The notes under the pieces: model-generated | Seen by the model: only the letters and a program-made list of their open reading frames with translations | The model's database searches: none | What the model was told of the DNA's origin: nothing | Part shown: piece by piece, positions 45,801 to 56,400 of the stretch | Numbering within the stretch: the stretch's first letter is position 1 | How the letters are laid out: each line of letters begins with the position of its first letter | NCBI GenBank assembly: GCA_008729055.1 | Contig: SDUX01000002.1 | Span: 3,747,874-3,811,873, forward strand | DNA from: Pyropia haitanensis | Taxonomy: Eukaryota; Rhodophyta; Bangiophyceae; Bangiales; Bangiaceae | DNA: 64,000 bases | Direction: 5' to 3' | Program-made: the position numbers and the translations under genes

Positions 45801-46242
45801 CTCTCAATGGCGTGGGCGGTCGGTGTTTGTGTTCGCATGCTTACGTAAGGTCCGGCCCACGGTGCAGACCTTGACGGGTCCCTTGGCAAGCACCACGGTT
45901 GTGCTCAACCACCAGGACCTGAGGAAGCTGCTCGGGCCCATGCTTTTCTCCGTGGCACGGGCTCTGTACTTGCTGCACCCGCCCCAGTCTGTCGATTCCA
46001 CGAAGCCTGGAACACCCGTCTCGTCCGAGTCCCCGGCGGCGTCCCCTCGTACCGTCGTACCTCCTGCTGAGTATTACTACGTACCTGCTGGAAAGGTGTA
46101 CCACCTGAACAGCCAGTGCAGCCATCTGACCCGTGCAAAGGGATCCATCATCATGACATCATCGGGATCGCCCACGCCGGCAGGCCGCCGCCTCTGCCGG
46201 CTTTGCTCTCGAGCTTTATCGGATAGCGTGCAGCTTTCATGA
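42886..46242 (+). CDS. RHS/Crinkler-type P-loop NTPase with nuclease and zinc-binding tail
   Basis: 1118 residues from ATG 42886 (MSDRPGARAG). After an acidic, Ser/Pro-rich N-terminus comes FLSSFGRGKTFFLRE (Walker A, GRGKT at 43546-43560), a helical stretch, VVVLLVDEIGKL (Walker B, about 43945-43975), an all-helical region, then a linker rich in Ser/Ala/Asp (about 44930-45180). The C-terminal part has a PD-(D/E)XK-like signature: SFDGVCFY (Asp at 45589-45591) and VVAVFYQGKHS (Gln 45667-45669, Lys 45673-45675), the same Q-x-K variant as in the other RHS-type gene. The last 55 residues hold a Cys/His motif (YHLNSQCSHL...RRLCRLCSRAL) of the kind found at nuclease tails. No frame break, so probably intact. 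Upstream start sites in the same frame exist but lack support. Confidence 0.7.
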   Translation: MSDRPGARAGADPLRDGEPVGPEPPAPSLFASPSSTPTEAVVDAGGAPPLGRTSRQAEPRDRNAAASDSEHVPSLDEQADEAMRLSNSMLRIAADENDPAVRASALRMAEAARQDSLDLKRKSALAKRPRPVYRVLWKKGLLRQPDVEEGRLPPDFDKIFVPHPSRPRAELAEKQVAKFWEETVELVTDALPAQGRHGAEPAEEEISPGRLPLLYFLSSFGRGKTFFLREATRYLHSASYEDGHEREELLQRVAGRGVVVLAANFNGSFKVQSIEAAALAHREDEKSINYYMLLYVRILFNELAVLNRPIQNFGDFLSAFYNDYQQKEFDFADVYAEVRAMVANRAGRGSRGDVVVLLVDEIGKLRAHHGWTVCSTLQLDICYPIRSECCVLVESGSGLGIAAMTAMDSAMMLAERSASGRPPKAMDYIPAGNLSAQRIRLMDAMRLGDEARRGEDAPEFSSPSWMVEVDSGGEDSTRLAALEAAEVYALLSGLLWRPVELFAIELKKARGEPLVDMMVSVEEQLATDSAGKVLGYGSLWDSQNSELRDHVLAASLLVDIVAEDELVLPQRSNCRSCGSGSNLLADEDVLGFADIGKLTREELVARRAELAERAWARIMLRTTADLTWGNVLALGFIFGPGGRQFHPAVLPLTLLRALDTKTASAPLAKLMATDEESAPSPGEVAEAAPDKMPAATSDAEASVSEKPTMSSNDASAASSYEMPADFPDRMSDAWSDQELASPNYEAKAPSGQSSLWRALRSFLFMTTASAEDECDSRGNTLNAKTKFDWCGWELFLLQWEYLISTARALRPGGGGWRSTTFAHMYGRNGRKVTFLGPSPLLSDVPVDATIERKGVVFLAGDGGRNARDGGAVTASDLFGGRVPVDEMLRTSYKLPNGAASFDGVCFYRANKTVPGVVKLGDVVAVFYQGKHSAPTSSTASGSDVQASLDLMCSKDGSGTEHAAKLFGSKEVFSQWRGRSVFVFACLRKVRPTVQTLTGPLASTTVVLNHQDLRKLLGPMLFSVARALYLLHPPQSVDSTKPGTPVSSESPAASPRTVVPPAEYYYVPAGKVYHLNSQCSHLTRAKGSIIMTSSGSPTPAGRRLCRLCSRALSDSVQLS

Positions 46243-46769
46243 TCACCGACGAGTTGACGGGGGGCAGCGTCGAGCGGCGCGGCGCGTTGCGGCCGCAACG
46301 AGGCCGCCCAAGGCCTGCCGCTGAAGACCTACGCCGGCGGCGACGGCAGCTTCGGCCGCCAGCTGTGGACGCGCACCGCCGAGCGCACGATGGCGGTAAG
46401 CAGGCGGATGGCGGGGGCGGCGACGGCGGCAGCGACGGCAGGCGCGGCGGTCGTGGTGGGCGCGGCGGGCGCGGTAGGCGCGGCGACCGCTCTGTCCGGC
46501 ATGGCGCCAGCCGGCGGTGTGGTGCCTTGCGTGGCGGCTGTTGCAGGGGTCCACATACCGACTCACTTCGAGGTTGTGGTGTTCATGACGGCCCTCAAAG
46601 AGCTTTGCGCCGCTGCGCGGGCGGCGTAGCGGGCGGCCGCCGACGGGGTGGCACTTTCTTCGACGGCAGGTGCGGCCGTCATTGACGGTCGGGCAGGGAG
46701 GTAGGGGGGGTGGCTTGCTGGCCGTGGCCTTGGTGGCGGCGGCCCGCCGCCAGCGCGCGCGGCGTGGGG
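46243..46769. other. Intergenic
   Basis: Ala/Gly-coding low complexity in several frames; no supported gene. Confidence 0.4.
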
Positions 46770-47986
46770 CAGGCTGCCAGTGCTCGCCGCCGCCGTCGTT
46801 GTGGCGGCGCTGGCCGCCGCCGCCGCCGGCAACACGGCCACATGACCCACCCCCGCCAGCGCGGGGCGCTCGCCATGGACGTCGACTTTCGCATCCCCCC
46901 CGTCGACGCGTCCGACCCCACAGACTATTGCGCGCACTGCCTCAACGCGGGCGACACGGGGGCGGGGGCGGGCTCCAATGGCGGCGACTGGTCGCCGCAC
47001 GACCCGTTAGACGGTCCGTCACGGGCGGCGCGGGCGGTGGACCACGGGATGTGCAGGGACGCTGCAGCTGCGCTGACGGCGGCGCTTCACAAGGCGGGGG
47101 GCACCCTGTATGGCGGCGGGGCAGTGGTGGCAAATGGCACCGCGGGTGGCACGATGGACTTCGAGGTGACGATCACGACTAGTCGCGATGGCTGCATGGC
47201 GTGGTAGCTGTGTGGCTTGGTCGCCTGCGGCGGCGCGGCGGACCTGACCACCGGCTGCTTTGCGACTCCGGAGGCGTGTGTGCGGCTGGAGCGGGTGGCT
47301 CATCCTTCCTGCGAGGCCGGCTCGGACGTGGCGTGGGGGCCCATCCAGCCAGCCCACCCGTCCCGCTGGTACCTCCGCTGCCGCGGCGCGCCGGAGCCAA
47401 CCGTCGGGGCGCCGCAGGTGCTCGGCGGCCCCGCCGGCAAGATGCGGTAGGCCTCCCCCCCGGCCTTACTTGCATCCGCTTCGTCGTGCAGTGGTACTGG
47501 GCAACGGCCAACAGCTGCACGCCGGGGATGGGCGCCTATGCCTTCCCTGTCGCGTGCGGGGACTGCCCGGGCAACGGCAGGAGCCGCGGGGGAATTGTGC
47601 GGGGGGGCGCCCGCCTACGGCACGGTGGGGTGGGGGGTGACCAGAGGAGTTTTGGTCGTGCGCGGACGTGACGGTGCGGGGAGGGGGGGGGGGGGGGGGG
47701 GGGGAAGGGTGCTCCAGCGCCGGCGCCGGAGGCAGCGCCCGCGGCGACGGCGGCGCCCGCGGCGACTGCGGCGCCCGCGGCAACGGCGGAGCCCGCGGCG
47801 GCGCCGACTGTGACGTCGGCGGTGGTGGCGACTTTCCCGCCTGTCGGCCTGCCGTCGACGCCCACGGCGGCGCCGACGGCGGCGGCGCCGGGCCTCCCCT
47901 GCTGTATCCCGTCTGGCCTCTCCTACTGCGTCCCGCAGCCGCCATGCGCGGCGGTCGCGCCGGCGGCGGCGCCAGTGGCCGCGTGA
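46770..47986 (+). pseudogene. Secreted LPMO-like (chitin-binding type-4) protein, frame-broken
   Basis: Lytic polysaccharide monooxygenases are secreted copper enzymes that cut chitin or cellulose; mature proteins begin with His. Here a hydrophobic signal-like stretch (VLAAAVVVAALAAAAAG, about 46778-46836) is followed, in another frame, by HGHMTHPRQRGAL and DYCAHCLNAG. GGTLYGGGAVVANGTAGGTMDFEVTITT then leads to an in-frame stop TAG at 47205-47207. The frame continues to GCFATPEACVRLE and WGPIQPAHPSRWYLRC, and another frame has CIRFVVQWYWATANSCTP (about 47467-47525). These segments occur in this order in LPMO-type domains. A Thr/Ala/Pro linker and a Cys-rich end (CCIPSGLSYC) run to TGA at 47984-47986. 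At least two frame changes and one stop suggest a pseudogene, unless run-length errors explain them. Confidence 0.55.
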
Positions 47987-48989
47987 GCCAGGCTGGTCGT
48001 GGGCGGGTGCCCACTGGCGGCGCCACCACGCCCCCCGGCGGTCGCCCCCATTAATCTGGGCCCCTGTGGCGGGCGACCGGGCGGCACCGCTGGGAGGCGT
48101 CGGGCCCGGTGCGGCAGCGCGGCGACGCGACGACGCCCCCCACGGATGTTTGCTGTACACTCAGGGCGTGGCTGGAGGCGAGCCCCTCCCCCGCTCCCCT
48201 CCCCATTGGCGCGCCCGCCGTGCCACCGGTCCTCGCGGCGGGGGGGGTGGGAGTGGGCCTCTCCGGCGGCGCGGCGTTGGCCACCTTGCCGCGAGGACCG
48301 GCGGCACGGCGTGCGCCGTCCAAACTGTGGCCTTTCTTTACGGGGTGTGGGGGTAGCGGGTGGGGGAAAAGGGGGCGCGCGCGTGCGCGTCAGCAGGCGG
48401 GCGGGGGGTGTACACCTCCCTGTGGGGGGAACCATTCCACGGCGGTCGCGTGCCCCACCGCTGTGAGCCCGCCGCACACCGCCGTGGGGAGCCATGACGC
48501 GGAAGGGCGCCAGCCGCCGCCGTCGCCGACAGCCAGTGGGGAAAGAGGGATGGAGCGCGCGGCGGGCGGAACGGGTTCGGGTTGGGGTGATGAGATAAAG
48601 GGGAAGATAGCATGGAGGGGAGGAGAAGATCCGGTGTGGGAATACACACCCGACTCGCCCTCTGGATGGCCGCCCCCGCCCCCCCCCCCCCCCCGCCCCC
48701 CTGTGCTGAGCCGACGCGCATGGACGGCGATCATAAACCGCACTGGCCAGCGTCGCGTGACCGCGGCCCGTCCACAGGTGGAGCAGAGCCGCCCGCGTGC
48801 CTGGCGATCCCGCCTGCACAGTAGGGACTGACGGGGGCGGGCGTGGTGCTGGCGTGTCAGACATGGACGGCGACGGGGGCGGCGGCGGGGACGGCGGCAA
48901 CAACATGGACGGCAAGGTTGATGCCGGCGGTGCTCTCCAGCGCGGCGACACCCTCCCCGCCTACGGCCGACGCCATGTGTTGCGTTCCA
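47987..48989. other. Intergenic
   Basis: G/C-rich, with C-runs at about 48668-48700. No supported gene. Confidence 0.4.
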
Positions 48990-49950
48990 CCGCCGCCGAC
49001 CACCGCCGCCGATGACCGCACTCAACTTGCCCCCCACCACTGCCGCTCACCGCTCTCAACTGACCTCCCACCGCCGCCGACCACCGCACTCAACTCGCCC
49101 CACACCACCGTCGTCCACCGCACACAGCTGGCCCAAGTCTGTCGCCGCCGACCACACCCTTCTGGCCCCCCACCGGCTCCGACAACCGCACTCAAACTCC
49201 CCACCGCCGCCGACGACCGCACTCAACTCGCCCCCCACCACCGTCGTCCACCGCGCACAGCTTGCACAAGTCCGCCGCCGCCCACCGCACTCAAACTCCC
49301 CACCGCCGCCGACGACCGCACTCAACTCGCCCCCCACCACCGTCGTCCACCGCGCACAGCTTGCCCAAGTCCGCCGCCGCCCACCGCACTCAAGATGCCC
49401 CAGAAGACCGCGGACAGCCGCACCCAGCTTGCCGACCACCGCCGCCGATGCCCGCACTCAACTTGCCCCCCACCACTGCCGCTCACCGCTCTCAACTGAC
49501 CTCCCACCGCCGCCGACCACCGCACTCAACTCGCCCCACACCACCGTCGTCCACCGCACACAGCTGGCCCAAGTCTGTCGCCGCCGACCACACCCTTCTG
49601 GCCCCCCACCGGCTCCGACAACCGCACTCAAACTCCCCACCGCCGCCGACGACCGCACTCAACTCGCCCCCCACCACCGTCGTCCACCGCGCACAGCTTG
49701 CCCAAGTCCGCCGCCGCCCACCGCACTCAAGATGCCCCAGAAGACCGCGGACAGCCGCACCCAGCTTGCCGCCCACCGCCGCCGCCCACCGCACCCAGCT
49801 TTCCGCCCACCGCCGCCGCGCACCACACCCAACACGCCCCCCAACGGCGCCGACAACCGCACACAACTTACCCCTCGCCGTCGCCGACCACCGCACCCCT
49901 AAACCCCCACCGCCGCCGACAACAGCACTCAAGTTGCTCTCCATCGACCC
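48990..49950. repeat. Satellite-like tandem block, about 438-bp higher-order unit
   Basis: Built of 30-45 bp monomers of the type CACCGCCGCCGACNACCGCACTCAACT(C/T)GCCCC. A longer unit starting ACTCAACTTGCCCCCCACCA is repeated nearly exactly at about 49019 and 49457, giving a period of about 438 bp. Related monomers occur at 37.7-37.9 kb. All frames are open by chance because of the composition; they are not taken as genes. Confidence 0.8.
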
Positions 49951-50859
49951 CGCTCACAGCACCCAACAGACCCCCAGCCGGTCCAACGCACGGAGAAACG
50001 TCACATGCAGAGGGAGCACTCAGCACTCATGCAACTTGCCTCTCCCGCCCCCGCCACAGCAGCGTACAGGCAAAGGACGCCACAGCTGTATCCGCATCCC
50101 ATGCACGGCGGCCCGAACCGTCCCCGAGGAGGCACGGCCGTCCGGCGCCATGGAGACAAGAGAGTAATGACGTGCCAGAGCTCCGTGGATGCACGAGCAA
50201 CAACGGGACACCCTCGAGAGAAGGACAAAAAACACCAGAGGGCCTGATGTTGTGCCACACGGCGCACACGCCAGGTGCCACCCGGAGCACAAGCCGTTCA
50301 GGAAGCTCTCGCGATCCATGGAACCGTTGGACAAGCAAGAGAAGGCGCGCAGACTTGCGTGATTGGACTGGCGCAAGAATGGAGAACGTTTTGAGCTCGA
50401 TCTGTGTTTTAGAATATTGGAAAATCATAGTACGTGAGACTTACAAGATCAATGCTCCTGATCACGCCCATTCAAGTGACTGTAACTGCAGGTGCTCTGG
50501 TCCCCCAGATGCGTGCCGTGGCGCCCCATGGGCACAGGTTGGAAGCATGCCAGCATGGACTGGTCGCCTGCGACGCGACCGTCGCCATGATGATGAGGGA
50601 TGACGCGGGCGCCGGCGGGGGCGTCGCCGGCAGCGGCGGCGTCGGCGACGGGGAGGACGGCGGCGGGTCCACCGGCGGCGGCCGGCGCCCCCCCCTCTGC
50701 CGGCGGGGACGACGTGACGGCCGCCAAAGCTGCCGCCGCGGCCGCCGCCGCCGGCGCCGTCGACGGCGCGTCGGGCGGCAGCGGGGAGTGCGGCACGCTG
50801 TTTTGCGGATCGTTCTTCGGGGTTCCAGGAGGAGACTGCGGCACTGAGCGGGCGCTCTC
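49951..50859. other. Intergenic, left flank of element B
   Basis: A short Ala/Gly-rich frame starts at ATG 50600 and is cut by the LTR at 50865. Without the element it would continue for about 80 codons into 59705-59949. No homology recognised. Confidence 0.35.
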
Positions 50860-50864
50860 TGCCG
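50860..50864 (+). repeat. Target site duplication TGCCG, left copy
   Basis: Abuts the LTR start TGTGAC; repeated at 59700-59704. Confidence 0.9.
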
Positions 50865-51385
50865 TGTGACAAACCCCGAATCTGGGTTTGAATATTCGGA
50901 GCAAGTGGCTCAGAATTGAGATTGGATTTCACCCGACCCATGAGTGAAATATTCCGATTTCAGCTCGAAATTCCGACTGGGACTTTCGGCACCCCATTTG
51001 CAGAGTATTGCAGTGGTTCGTATCTTGGGGATTTTTGCGCGGGAGCCAGACGGATTTCTACGCTTGCTTGCTTTGATTGTGGAGCCTTTTTATTGGGTGG
51101 TCTGAGTGTTCATTTTTTGCGTGTTTTGCGAGGGGTGTGCGCGCGCATGCGTGCACACGAGGGGTTATATGCGCGGGACAGCAAGGCGGGGAGGGCCCCC
51201 CTTGGCTGCCAAGTAAACTCCGTCTGGCTCCGACACATCTTGTTCGTGCCTTGGCGAGTCGGCCACTCGTCACACGCAAGTCGCGTGTTGGTGTTGCACG
51301 GGTTGCTTCCGGTGTTCCAAGTTGGGACCCGAGCGTGCGTGTTCCGCCCCCACAAGTTGTGGGTCGGCGTAGCCGTACTGCTACA
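50865..51385 (+). repeat. 5' LTR of element B
   Basis: 521 bp, from TGTGACAAACC to ACTGCTACA; promoter copy. A TTATAT motif lies at about 51164. Confidence 0.95.
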
Positions 51386-51692
51386 GTTGGTGGATCAGCG
51401 GGGGAGAGGACATCGACTCGGAGTCCCCTCCTTTGGTGAGGAAACTGAGTTGGTTTCTCTCCCCCTACGGCACCGTGACTTCGGGCCGTCTCATCGACTC
51501 CCCCTCGTACTCCGAGGTTCGCGGGGCGACAAGGTGAGCGTCCGGAGTTCGGACGGGGACGCGGAGTAACGACCCCTCACCGCTTTCGTTGCGTAAGCGG
51601 AGGGGCGGTTGTGTTCCGTGCTCCCACGCCGACGATCCCCGACTCTGGGCACCGTAACGTCATTTTGGTGACTCAACTCGAGTCCCGGAGTG
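51386..51692 (+). other. Element B leader with primer-binding site
   Basis: TGGTGGATCAGCGGGG starts at 51388, two bases after the LTR; it begins with TGG, complementary to a tRNA CCA end. The tRNA is not identified. The remainder is non-coding leader up to the gag ATG. Confidence 0.6.
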
Positions 51693-53453
51693 ATGGCGGG
51701 CGCGGAAGACTCTCCCGCCGCGCCGTTTGTACCTGGGGAGGGGGAGCGGATGCGTCCCCCTTTGGGCGGAGTACCCCCCAGGACGGGCAGCGTGGATGAG
51801 TCGGGTCGCCAGGGGCGACCCCCTCGGCGTTCGGCCAGGTTCCGACCCGCGCCATCCTCCGTCGACTCGAGCGGAGGTCGCCCTCCTCCGGCGGGTGTGC
51901 CGAGCCAGACTCCGGCTCAGGTGCCCCTACCGGAGGATGATGATACTCTCTTCGGCACGGGACTGCCGGCCTTGGGTGCTGGGGGCAAAGGCTCCGTACC
52001 CCGGGACGGCGAGTCCGCGCCCCCTTTGGTTCCGGAAGGACCGGGCGGTAGCTCGAGTCGAGCTCCGCCGGGGTCCACCGGGAGCCTGGATGCCAGTGTG
52101 GTGACAGCCATCGCACAAGTTGTGCGTGAGGAGGTGGGGCGGGCGCTACAGGAAAAGTCTCCTGCGCCTGGGCAGGCCTCCCGGCATGAGCGGCGTGGGG
52201 AGCAAGTTGCTCCCCGCCGAGAGTACCGTTCTGGTTCGCCTGCCCACTCGAGCGAGGCGTCGAGTGGGGAGGAGGCCGTCCGACATGGACGGCGGGAGCC
52301 ACGGGATCGTCCCAAAGTCCGGGAGATCCCCAAGAAGATCGTGGTTAACAATCCTCTATACGCGGACGTCTTCGACTGTGAGACGTACGCGTTGGTCAAC
52401 AAGTCGGTGACCTACACGAACCGCCAGGCCCATACTCTGGGCCGGCGCAAGAAGGACGTGGCTCAGTCCTTTGGGGTCCGGTCTGAGTGGGACGGGACCC
52501 CGCCTCTGAAGGTCTTCCAGTTTTTGCGTAAGTTCGCAAAAGCTTGTGATGACAATGATGTCTCTGAAGCAGAGGCGTTCTTTATGCTTCAGGACTTCAC
52601 CAAGGAGCCACTCCGCTCCGAGGTGATGAGCGTCATGCCAAGTCGGCATGGCGGCAACCCCGGTGAGGTGTCCTCCTACTTGGAGTTGATCAACTGGGTG
52701 TTGCGCTACCACGCGGACGAGGCGTCTCTCGCCGCGCAGGTAGAGGAGTTTAATCGTGCCACCCAGAGTGAGGGTGAGGACGAGCGGACGTTCGCTGAGA
52801 GACTCCGTCAGCTGAACGTCCTTTGTGGATTTATTCATCCACAAGGCGTCATCAAAGGGCGTTTTGTGGAGGGTGTCCACCGTTCCGCTCGCGCGACTGT
52901 GCGCGAGCGCAACACGCCTGGTATGACGCTGGCCGAGTTGGCCCGCGTCGCCCAAACCAAGGGCGAAGAATACCGTTGGATCGTGTCTGACCAACGGAAG
53001 GAGAGAGAGAAGGAGACTAAGAGCGCGGAGGCGACTCGCCTTCGTCGCGCGGCCAGGGCGGCCCAGTACCCTCGGGTACGCCCGGCTGTGGCTGCTACCT
53101 CGACTCAAGAGGAAGCTGATGTCGTGGCGGCCATCCCGGAAACTCCCCAGGGAAAGGCGACGCCACAGACATCGAAGAGCGACCGGCCGTGTTGGCAGTG
53201 CTCGAAGACGGGTCACTGGGCGTCTCAGTGCCCCGCCCTGGACTCGCGTCTGCGAGCCATCTTGGCTCGCAGCATGAGTCTTGGGACCCGGGGAACTCCC
53301 CCGAGTTCCCGCTCCAACCCAACTCGGGTTGGTGCTATTACCCAACAGGGGCCGGAGGGGACTAACAAGAGTCTTGAGGAGGGGGAGGCACCCACCTCAA
53401 GCTCGAGTGAGAGTACCCCTTCCTCATCCGACTCGGGTGAGGGAAACGCCTAG
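51693..53453 (+). CDS. gag: Gag of element B
   Basis: 586 residues from ATG 51693. N-terminal 180 residues are Pro/Gly/Arg-rich and disordered. The retrotransposon gag core (about 52400-52990) includes FLRKFAKACDDNDVSEAEAFFML and RTFAERLRQLNVLCGF. A single CCHC knuckle CWQCSKTGHWASQC is at 53190-53231. A Ser/Glu/Thr-rich tail leads to TAG at 53451-53453. The tail contains the frameshift heptamer GGGAAAC, so most product is Gag and a fraction Gag-Pol. Confidence 0.92.
   Translation: MAGAEDSPAAPFVPGEGERMRPPLGGVPPRTGSVDESGRQGRPPRRSARFRPAPSSVDSSGGRPPPAGVPSQTPAQVPLPEDDDTLFGTGLPALGAGGKGSVPRDGESAPPLVPEGPGGSSSRAPPGSTGSLDASVVTAIAQVVREEVGRALQEKSPAPGQASRHERRGEQVAPRREYRSGSPAHSSEASSGEEAVRHGRREPRDRPKVREIPKKIVVNNPLYADVFDCETYALVNKSVTYTNRQAHTLGRRKKDVAQSFGVRSEWDGTPPLKVFQFLRKFAKACDDNDVSEAEAFFMLQDFTKEPLRSEVMSVMPSRHGGNPGEVSSYLELINWVLRYHADEASLAAQVEEFNRATQSEGEDERTFAERLRQLNVLCGFIHPQGVIKGRFVEGVHRSARATVRERNTPGMTLAELARVAQTKGEEYRWIVSDQRKEREKETKSAEATRLRRAARAAQYPRVRPAVAATSTQEEADVVAAIPETPQGKATPQTSKSDRPCWQCSKTGHWASQCPALDSRLRAILARSMSLGTRGTPPSSRSNPTRVGAITQQGPEGTNKSLEEGEAPTSSSSESTPSSSDSGEGNA
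53441..53447 (+). promoter_or_regulatory. -1 ribosomal frameshift site GGGAAAC (element B)
   Basis: In gag phase it reads G GGA AAC, one of the classic X XXY YYZ slippery heptamers. It sits two codons before the gag stop. The pol frame is open exactly from 53441, because the preceding codon in that frame is TGA (53438-53440). Confidence 0.8.
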
Positions 53454-56400
53454 CCGCTGGAGTCGAGTTGACCCCACAGACCTCGGCGGCAGGCCAAGGG
53501 GAACTTCACCCGACGCCGACTCATGGGCGGGTGAAGCTCTTACAACGCCCTCGAGGGGTGAGACCTCAAGGCAAGGCCCCCTCGCAGCGATACGACCCAA
53601 GTCGGATCGTATCTGTCTTGGTAGGGAGTAACTACCAAGTCGCAGCCAGACTTTGGCTGTACGATGGGTATGAGTTTGCTTCCCGTGTCATAGTCGACAC
53701 GGGTTCGCCGGTATCCCTCATCAGGCAAGAGTTGTTGCCTGAGGGAGTCGAGGTGAGTCAAGTTGACCGCTCGACATGGCGTATGTTTGATGTCAATGGG
53801 GGACTCCTCCCCATTGTGGGTTCAATTGCATTGAGTGTATGCATTGGGTCATACCAGACTGAGGTGACCTTTGGGGTTGTACCACGCATGTCGGTCCCAG
53901 TACTCCTGGGTACCGACTACATGGACACCCACGTACCCGAAGTCCGGGGACCCGAAGGGTTTATTCGTATGCTCAATGGGGAAACTGTCCCCATCTTGCG
54001 TAAAGGGGCCACTGTCTCCCCGAAGACTCCCAAGGCACGGGAGAGTCCTCGTAAGACAGATGGCAGCACTGAGTCGGTGCATGTGCTCAAGGGAGTGTGC
54101 ATTCCTCCCCGGTCGAGGACGTATGTACAAGTTCGTACATCGTTTAAGGGAAATGGGTTTGTATTCCCCCTCGACAAGACGTATGAGAAGCACCAGGTGC
54201 AAGTTGCACCTGGACCCATGACTTGTGGGACTGACCAGACCTGGGTCGTCGAGGTCCTCAACGTGTCGAAGACTCCTCGACGCATCCCCCGTGGGATGAA
54301 GATTGCGAGCATCTCCACCCACGAGGGGAATGTCACCGCTGTGACTCAACAGCAGTGGAAGGCGATGGAGGAGAAGACTCCCTTTCCTCCGGACCCAAAG
54401 CCGTCGGCAGACTCGCCGACGGTGCATCGGGAAAATGTCCCGAAGTGCCTGCATGATCGCTTGGATAAACTCATCCAACAGCACCACAAGTTGTGGAATG
54501 GTGACCTTGGACTCATCAAGGCCACTGAACACAGAATCGTGTTGAAGCCTGGGGTCAAGCCAGTCCGCTTGAACCCCTACCGTATGGGCCCTGCCTCTCG
54601 GGAACTTACCCGGAAGCAGGTCCAACGGATGAAGGACCTTGGGGTCATTGAGCCAAGCTCAGGCGAGTGGGCCAGCCCCATAGTCCTGGTGCCCAAACCC
54701 GACGGCACCATGCGGTTTTGCATTGACTACCGCAAGTTGAATGAACGGACGGTAAAGGACAGTTACCCTTTACCCCGTATGGACGATTGCCTCGACTCAC
54801 TTGGCGAGGCAAAGTTCTTCTCCACGTTGGACTGCAACGCGGGTTACTGGCAGATCCCCATACGTAAGGAGGATCGACCACTCACGGCCTTCACGTGTCA
54901 CTGTGGAGTTTATCAGTGCGTGAGGTTGCCGTTTGGGCTATGCAATGCACCTGCGACTTTTCAGCGTGCTATTGACATGATACTTGCCGGAGTCAAATGG
55001 CAGTATGCCCTCGTCTATTTAGACGACATCATTGTGTTCTCCGGAACTGCCGAAGAACACTTGTCCCACTTGGACAATGTGTTCACCCTGCTGAGTAGGG
55101 CAGGAGTGACACTAAAGCCAGCCAAGTGCCACCTCTTCAGTAATGAGGTGGCCTACCTAGGTCATGTGGTTCGACCAGGTAGCATCAGTGTCAACGAGAA
55201 AAACCTCGTGGCACTGCGTCGGGCGAGTTACCCCTTGACGCAAACACAGCTCAGGAGTTTTCTGGGCATGTGCAATGTGTACAGACGCTTCACGGCGAAC
55301 TTTGCCAAAGTGTCTGCACCCTTGAACCGCTTGGTAAGTCCCAAGCGGCCCAAGCGCCTCGACCCTCCGACCCAAGAGGAGCGAGAAGCGTTTGAGAGGT
55401 TGAAAGAACTTCTTTGCAACCCGCCGGTGTTGGCTATCCCCAGACTCGGGGGCCACTACATCATAGATGTGGACGCGAGTTACGACCAACTTGGTTGTTG
55501 CTTGCTCCAGCAACAGACCACGGGCGAGTACCTGCCCGTGGGCTACTACAGTAAGGGCCTGTCCCCGGCACAGAAGAACTATACTGTGACGGAGCTGGAA
55601 GGCCTGGGCGTAGTATGGGCAGTCACCATGCTACGACCCTACATCGAAGGAGGGAGGTTCCTCGTTCGATGTGATCACCGAGCCCTGAAGTGGATACTTA
55701 CCACTACAGCGTGCTCGAATAATCGACTCAATCGATGGCGACTTCGCCTCGCTGAGTTTGACTTCGACGTTGAGTATAAGTCGGGTCACAAGCACGCGGT
55801 TGCGGACGCGATGTCACGCATACCGACGGACGGGTACGACTCAGTACCCATCCCAGAGGAAATCCCTCATGTGGGAGTCACCACACGGTCAGGGTCAGTA
55901 CTCGACCCGAGGCGGCCGGAGATGGCCCGCCTCCTACCTTTGCCTAAGGACAAACTCGTCCAGGCACAAGAGTCTGACAAACTCTGTCAGCAACTCAAGA
56001 AAGAGTTGGACAGCCCCGAACCAACTCGGTTCTTCTTGAGTGAAGACGGCATTTTATGCCGGCGGGGACATACCCAAGGAGAACAACAAGTTGTTGTTCC
56101 CGAGAGTCTGAGGAAGGACATCCTCCAACGGGAACACTCCTCACCGTTGGGTGCCCACCCAGGGTCGACTAAGTTGTATCAGACCCTGAGGAAAAAATAT
56201 TATTGGCCATCACTCGTGGCTGATGTGTATGGGCATGTGGCCTCGTGCGCGACTTGCGCACAGAACCGACTCATGGAGGCCAGAGAGACGTCCACCATGC
56301 GTCTCTTCCCTGCGACAGAGCCGTTCGCAGCGATTGCCGTGGACCTACTTGGTCCACTGCCTCGGACACCAGAAGGGTACGAGTACCTTCTGGTGATGTG

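Noticed and set aside
49012..50603. Pro/His/Thr-rich long open frames in several phases
   Set aside because: They are translations of the satellite block; openness follows from its composition.
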